In this document: positions 60,750-64,000 of the stretch, one piece after another
Layout: each line of letters begins with the position of its first letter
How positions within the stretch are numbered: position 1 is the first letter of the stretch
Assembly: GCF_001660705.2 (NCBI RefSeq)
Contig: NZ_LYBV02000023.1
Location: 1 to 64,000, forward strand
Direction of reading: 5' to 3'
DNA: 64,000 nt
DNA from: Saccharicrinis aurantiacus
GTDB lineage: Bacteria > Bacteroidota > Bacteroidia > Bacteroidales > Marinilabiliaceae
The notes under the pieces: generated by a model
Databases searched by the model: none
What the model saw: only the letters and a program-made list of their open reading frames with translations
What the model was told of the DNA's origin: nothing
Program-made: the position numbers and the translations under genes

Positions 60750-61793
60750 ATGAACATACTCTATATAGGCCAATATACAACTGGTACCACTAGTAAAATG
60801 CGTGCCGATCAATTAAAAGAAATTATTCAAACTTCCTCATTAGGGAATCGAGAGGTAAACTTTAATGTTATTGATACACATATCCCTTTCAATAATACTG
60901 CACGGATATGGCGTTCCTTGGGCTTCAGATATAAATGTGGGCCATTAATAAAAACAATAAACCGATATATCAAGAATCAATTATCTGAAAGTTCAATTAA
61001 GCTTGACCTTATATGGGTTGACAAGGCGATTTTTATTACGCCTTGTACCACAAAACTATTGAGGTCCCTAACAACTAAACTGATTCACTTTACACCAGAC
61101 ATGGCCTTTTATGAAAACAAATCAAATCACTTTATAAAGAATATTAGCCAATATGATTATTTAATCACAACCAAGTCAATAGAGACTAAAATATATCAAC
61201 AATTTATCCCAAAAGAAAAATTACTACTAACAACACAGGGTTTCGATAAGGATATACATAAACCACTCCATACCTTCTCACAAAAAGAAGATTGCATTGC
61301 CTTTATTGGACTTTGTGAACCATCACGAGAAACGATTGTACAGCAATTAATTGATAATAAAATTAAGGTTAAGATAGCAGGAAAAGGTTGGAACTCTTTC
61401 GTAAAAAAGAATGTAGAGAATCCATACTTGCAATTTCAAGGAGACGGTTTGTTTGGGAATGCCTATTCTCAATTTATCTCATCATCTTTATTCAGCATAG
61501 GATTCTTATCAAAGAAATTTGAGGAGCTTCACACCACCCGAACTTTTGAAATACCTGCCTGTGGCACAGCATTAATTACAGAATGTAATGACGAGATAGC
61601 CAATTTTTATAAAGCTGATGAAGTCATTTTTTATAAGTCAGTAAATGATATGATTAAAAAAATAAAATATTATCAGGCACATCTTAATCAGTTGGAGCTA
61701 TTAACCAAAAAGGGAACCCAACGGGTGCATCAGGATGGTAGGGATTACGAGAGTATCTTACGAGAAATTTTAATTCAAATACAGATCGCTTAA
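60750..61793 (+). CDS. CgeB-like glycosyltransferase
   Basis: The 347-residue protein has a start MNILYIGQYTTGTTSKMRAD, a middle LIWVDKAIFITPCTTKLL and KLIHFTPDMAFYENKSNHF, and a C-terminal FEELHTTRTFEIPACGTALI followed by ITECNDEIANFYKADEVIFY, the typical CgeB/spore-maturation-type glycosyltransferase ending. Its substrates are unknown. It is separated from the preceding gene by 132 bp and from the next by a partial repeat. Confidence 0.82.
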   Translation: MNILYIGQYTTGTTSKMRADQLKEIIQTSSLGNREVNFNVIDTHIPFNNTARIWRSLGFRYKCGPLIKTINRYIKNQLSESSIKLDLIWVDKAIFITPCTTKLLRSLTTKLIHFTPDMAFYENKSNHFIKNISQYDYLITTKSIETKIYQQFIPKEKLLLTTQGFDKDIHKPLHTFSQKEDCIAFIGLCEPSRETIVQQLIDNKIKVKIAGKGWNSFVKKNVENPYLQFQGDGLFGNAYSQFISSSLFSIGFLSKKFEELHTTRTFEIPACGTALITECNDEIANFYKADEVIFYKSVNDMIKKIKYYQAHLNQLELLTKKGTQRVHQDGRDYESILREILIQIQIA

Positions 61794-61797
61794 AATA

Positions 61798-61875
61798 AAC
61801 AACTTAAGGCGCGGAGGTGTCACAAAAAAACTTGGCGTACTCAGCGGTAAAACTAATCAAACCACAGCAGTTAAA
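61798..61875. repeat. Degenerate copy of the CGCAGAG/CGGTT repeat
   Basis: Words ACTTAAGGCGCGGAGGTGTC, TTGGCGTACTCAGCGGTAAAA and AACCACAGCAGTTAAAA match, with changes, the repeat that flanks the GxxExxY gene. It fills the leader of the polymerase gene. Confidence 0.55.
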
Positions 61876-61885
61876 ATAACAAACT

Positions 61886-63232
61886 ATGCTCAATAATCTA
61901 CAACAAGAAAAAGGCCTTTTTTGGATTATACCTATTAGTGTTATACTCATTCTGGTATCCGGTATCGAAACATGGTCAGCCATAGGGCTTTGCTTTGCTG
62001 TTGTTGCAATAATTAAGGTATTACTAAAAATGGGGCATTCCATACCTATTGTAGAACTCATGGTATCCATGTCGGCACTTCAGTGGATCATCGGCCCCTT
62101 TATCGATTATCACAATGGAATCACCCATTACAAATACCACATGTATGTGCCCGAGTCTGAGTATATGGCTTTTATAGTACCCGCTTTGCTCCTCTTTTAT
62201 GCAGGTACCCTATGGTATAAAAATACGCTAGACTTAGATGAGTTAAGCGAGCGAGTTTCTAATTTATTAGATAGACATCCAAAATTACCCTTTATATTAG
62301 TAGCCACAGGTTTGGCTATCCCTTTTATTAATGGTATAGTGCCGCCGGCATTGCGTTTTATTTTCTTTTTATTATCCAACGTAAAATATGTAGGGGCTAT
62401 TTATTTGCTCTTTTCTAACCATAAAAATAGGTGGACTATATTTATGTCTACTATGGCCTTAACCGCATTGGCATCCATGGCTAGTGGAATGTTTCACGAT
62501 TTACTGCTGTGGAGTATGCTTACTTTCACCTTTGTGGCCAAAGAGCTACAGTTAAGCACCTTAAAAAAAATAAGCATAGGCATTATAGGCATGCTATTAG
62601 CCATTACCATACAATCCGTAAAAGCAGATTATAGGGCTATTATACATAAAGGATATAGTGGCAACAAAGCAGCGCTATTTATTGGTATGGCAACAGAGAA
62701 CTGGCGCAGTGGTGGTATTACTAACCCAACTAATGAAGAAAATATGACAGCACGCCTCAACCAAGGGTGGATTATTTCTGCTGTAATGTATCATGTACCT
62801 CAAAAAGAACCTTATGCAGGTGGATCTACCATTATAGAGGCATTAGAAGCTAGTTTACTACCTCGCTTTTTAGCCCCCAATAAGAAGAAAGCAGGGGGAA
62901 GAGAAAACTTTATGAAGTATACTGGCTTACCTTTAGGAGATAATACGAGTATGGGTATTAGTATTTCGGGTGAGGCCTATGCCAACTATGGTAAGTATGG
63001 AGGCATGCTATTTATGCTTATTTGGGGTATGTTTATATCCTGGTTCTGGAAAAAGCTTGGAGATTTAAGTAATCTATATCCCACTTTACTCATTTGGAGC
63101 CCCATCCTATTTTTACAGGTAATAAAAGCCGAAACTGAATTTGTGGTGGTATTAAATCACTTGATTAAGTCAGGTGTATTGGTATTTGGTTTGCTGTGGT
63201 TTATTAAAAAGCAGTGGAGAATAACAATATAA
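61886..63232 (+). CDS. Probable polysaccharide polymerase (Wzy-like) membrane protein
   Basis: The 448-residue protein has about ten to eleven hydrophobic segments and a large loop at roughly residues 245-360 with ADYRAIIHKGYSG, MTARLNQGWIISAVMYHV and LPRFLAPNKKKAGGRENFMK. A C-terminal GISISGEAYANYGKYGGMLF and WSPILFLQVIKAE follow. The pattern, many TM helices plus one large periplasmic loop with conserved Arg and Gly-Glu, fits oligosaccharide repeat-unit polymerases, which vary widely in sequence. Its position at the end of the glycosyltransferase run agrees. Exact activity is inferred. Confidence 0.75.
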   Translation: MLNNLQQEKGLFWIIPISVILILVSGIETWSAIGLCFAVVAIIKVLLKMGHSIPIVELMVSMSALQWIIGPFIDYHNGITHYKYHMYVPESEYMAFIVPALLLFYAGTLWYKNTLDLDELSERVSNLLDRHPKLPFILVATGLAIPFINGIVPPALRFIFFLLSNVKYVGAIYLLFSNHKNRWTIFMSTMALTALASMASGMFHDLLLWSMLTFTFVAKELQLSTLKKISIGIIGMLLAITIQSVKADYRAIIHKGYSGNKAALFIGMATENWRSGGITNPTNEENMTARLNQGWIISAVMYHVPQKEPYAGGSTIIEALEASLLPRFLAPNKKKAGGRENFMKYTGLPLGDNTSMGISISGEAYANYGKYGGMLFMLIWGMFISWFWKKLGDLSNLYPTLLIWSPILFLQVIKAETEFVVVLNHLIKSGVLVFGLLWFIKKQWRITI

Positions 63233-63234
63233 AA

Positions 63235-63330
63235 TTAAAGAACCACAAAGGCACGGAGTAGTCGCAGAGGGCACAGAGAACAAATTTGGCGCACTTTGCG
63301 TAAAACTCTGCGGTTAAACTAAAGAATAAA
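63235..63330. repeat. Palindromic repeat left of the GxxExxY gene
   Basis: It runs AACCACAAAGGCACGGAGTA, CGCAGAGGGCACAGAGAAC, TTTGGCGCACTTTGCGTAAAA, CTCTGCGGTTAAA. The ends AACC(G/A)CAAAG and CTCTGCGGTT are inverted copies. The same layout recurs at 63716-63836, with weaker copies at 61798 and 50617. Confidence 0.85.
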
Positions 63331-63333
63331 CCT

Positions 63334-63712
63334 ATGACTGAAAACGAAATCTCTCAAAAAAATAATAGGTGCTGCTATAGAAGTGCATAAAGCACTAGGC
63401 CCTGGCCTACTAGAAAAAGCCTACCAAGAGTGTTTATATTATAAGCTACAACAAGATGGCCTGAAAGTTGAAAAAGAAAAGCCAATGCCTTTGATCTTTG
63501 AAGAGGTGAAATTGGAATGTGGGTATAGAATAGATTTGTTAGTCGAAAATAAAGTAATAGTTGAACTAAAGAGTGTGGAAGTTCTAAATGATGTACACTT
63601 AGCACAAACCCTCACCTACATCAAATTAGGAGATTATAAGTTAGGCTTGTTGATTAATTTTAATGTGGCATTATTAAAACAAGGGATTAAACGAGTAGTT
63701 AATAACTTGTAA
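63334..63712 (+). pseudogene. GxxExxY family protein (PD-(D/E)xK-like), frameshifted near the start
   Basis: The family N-terminus MTENEIS is encoded from the ATG at 63334. The A7 run at 63356-63362 throws the frame, and the rest (GAAIEVHKALGPGLLEKAYQ) continues one frame over. Removing one A restores MTENEISQKIIGAAIEVHKA, the usual family start. An internal ATG at 63383 opens the frame seen directly (109 residues) but loses the first 17 residues. The name-giving motif is GLLEKAY. The nuclease-like signature RIDLLVENKVIVELKS follows (Asp and Glu-x-Lys). Function is unknown. It is bracketed by two palindromic repeats. Confidence 0.8.
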
Positions 63713-63715
63713 AAG

Positions 63716-63836
63716 TAAGAAGCGCAAAAAAAATGAACCGCAAAGGAACAGAGGATACGCAGAGGGAACAGAGAAATGAAAACTTAGCATTCTTTGCGAA
63801 AATATCAGCGAACTCTGCGGTTAAATAAAAATAAAT
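63716..63836. repeat. Palindromic repeat right of the GxxExxY gene
   Basis: It contains AACCGCAAAGGAACAGAGGA, TACGCAGAGGGAACAGAGAA, CTTTGCGAAAATATCAGCG and AACTCTGCGGTTAAATAAAA. The ends are inverted copies (AACCGCAAAG/CTCTGCGGTT). It matches 63235-63330 in order and orientation. Confidence 0.85.
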
Positions 63837-63837
63837 A

Positions 63838-64000
63838 ATGCAAACACCCATACATCTCTTCTTCCGTAAAAAGCTAGGTCAGTTCAATAGTATTGAAGAG
63901 ATATTTAATGCCTTATTACCAGAGTTACAAGAACACCATAATGCCATTAAGGCAGAAGTGCCTGAGAGCAGTATATGTCTTAAAGGTCTGTATGCTAACA
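63838..64000 (+). CDS. Probable glycosyltransferase, cut by the window edge
   Basis: The ATG at 63838 opens a frame that runs off the right edge: MQTPIHLFFRKKLGQFNSIE, then EIFNALLPELQEHHNAIKAE. The PIHLFFRKKLGQFNSIEEIF type of start is seen in polysaccharide-locus glycosyltransferases, but 54 residues are too few for a firm call. Confidence 0.45.
   Translation, partial: MQTPIHLFFRKKLGQFNSIEEIFNALLPELQEHHNAIKAEVPESSICLKGLYAN

Overview
The window looks like a chromosomal segment of a marine, polysaccharide-degrading member of the Bacteroidota, most like the Marinilabiliales/Bacteroidales. The signs are low GC, good matches to the Bacteroidota -7 promoter form TAnnTTTG, typical family types (DUF6261, DUF4136, DUF1566, metallophosphoesterase-barrel fusions, an HD-Pycsar-effector fusion) and enzymes for galactan sugars. 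No tRNA, rRNA, CRISPR array or complete insertion sequence was found.

Layout. (1) 0.2-7.5 kb is an accessory zone: DUF1566 and DUF418 proteins, a small membrane protein between two direct repeats, a GNAT acetyltransferase, a TonB-C-like gene broken by one frameshift, a stand-alone HNH protein and a DUF6261 protein preceded by a 41-bp palindromic tandem array. (2) 7.6-9.0 kb has no gene. It holds a long inverted repeat and five tandem copies of a ~220-bp double-hairpin unit. (3) 9.1-18.7 kb (minus strand) is a sugar operon: RhaT-like transporter, enolase-superfamily enzyme, aldehyde dehydrogenase, KDPG aldolase, KDG kinase and a secreted GH2 beta-galactosidase. Together they fit uptake and breakdown of 3,6-anhydrogalactose plus galactose from red-algal galactans. 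(4) 19-28.6 kb is mixed: lipoproteins, an AraC regulator, an SGNH esterase, a SulP transporter, a Gre factor, a TIGR01777 epimerase-like protein and a GAF protein. (5) 28.7-35.3 kb is a plus-strand operon: SdiA-regulated-like propeller, metallophosphoesterase fused to an outer-membrane barrel, HD domain fused to a Pycsar-effector-type membrane module, and a PAP2 phosphatase. It meets cdaA (c-di-AMP synthase) and folP head-on. (6) 37-46.4 kb is mostly housekeeping (TPR protein, class I fumarase, gyrB) plus a nucleotidyltransferase, a DUF302 lipoprotein and a sulfatase. (7) From 46.4 kb to the right edge is a capsule or exopolysaccharide locus: nucleotide-sugar dehydrogenase, ABC exporter, eight complete glycosyltransferases, a carbohydrate-type sulfotransferase and a Wzy-like polymerase. 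A further probable glycosyltransferase is cut by the edge.

The least explained feature is the density of intergenic palindromic repeat families and their link to small accessory genes. A four-helix-bundle (S23/IVS-type) gene lies between TTAGG-rich/CTAA-rich fold-back arrays. A GxxExxY nuclease-like gene lies between copies of a different repeat with AACCGCA/TGCGGTT ends. A four-TM membrane gene lies between two ~60-bp copies of a TTAGG-type repeat. DUF6261 follows the 41-bp array. These resemble repeat-plus-helper-gene units, although mobility is only inferred. Two genes (4575-5257 and 63334-63712) are each broken by one base at an A/T run, so either the genes have decayed or the assembly carries homopolymer errors.
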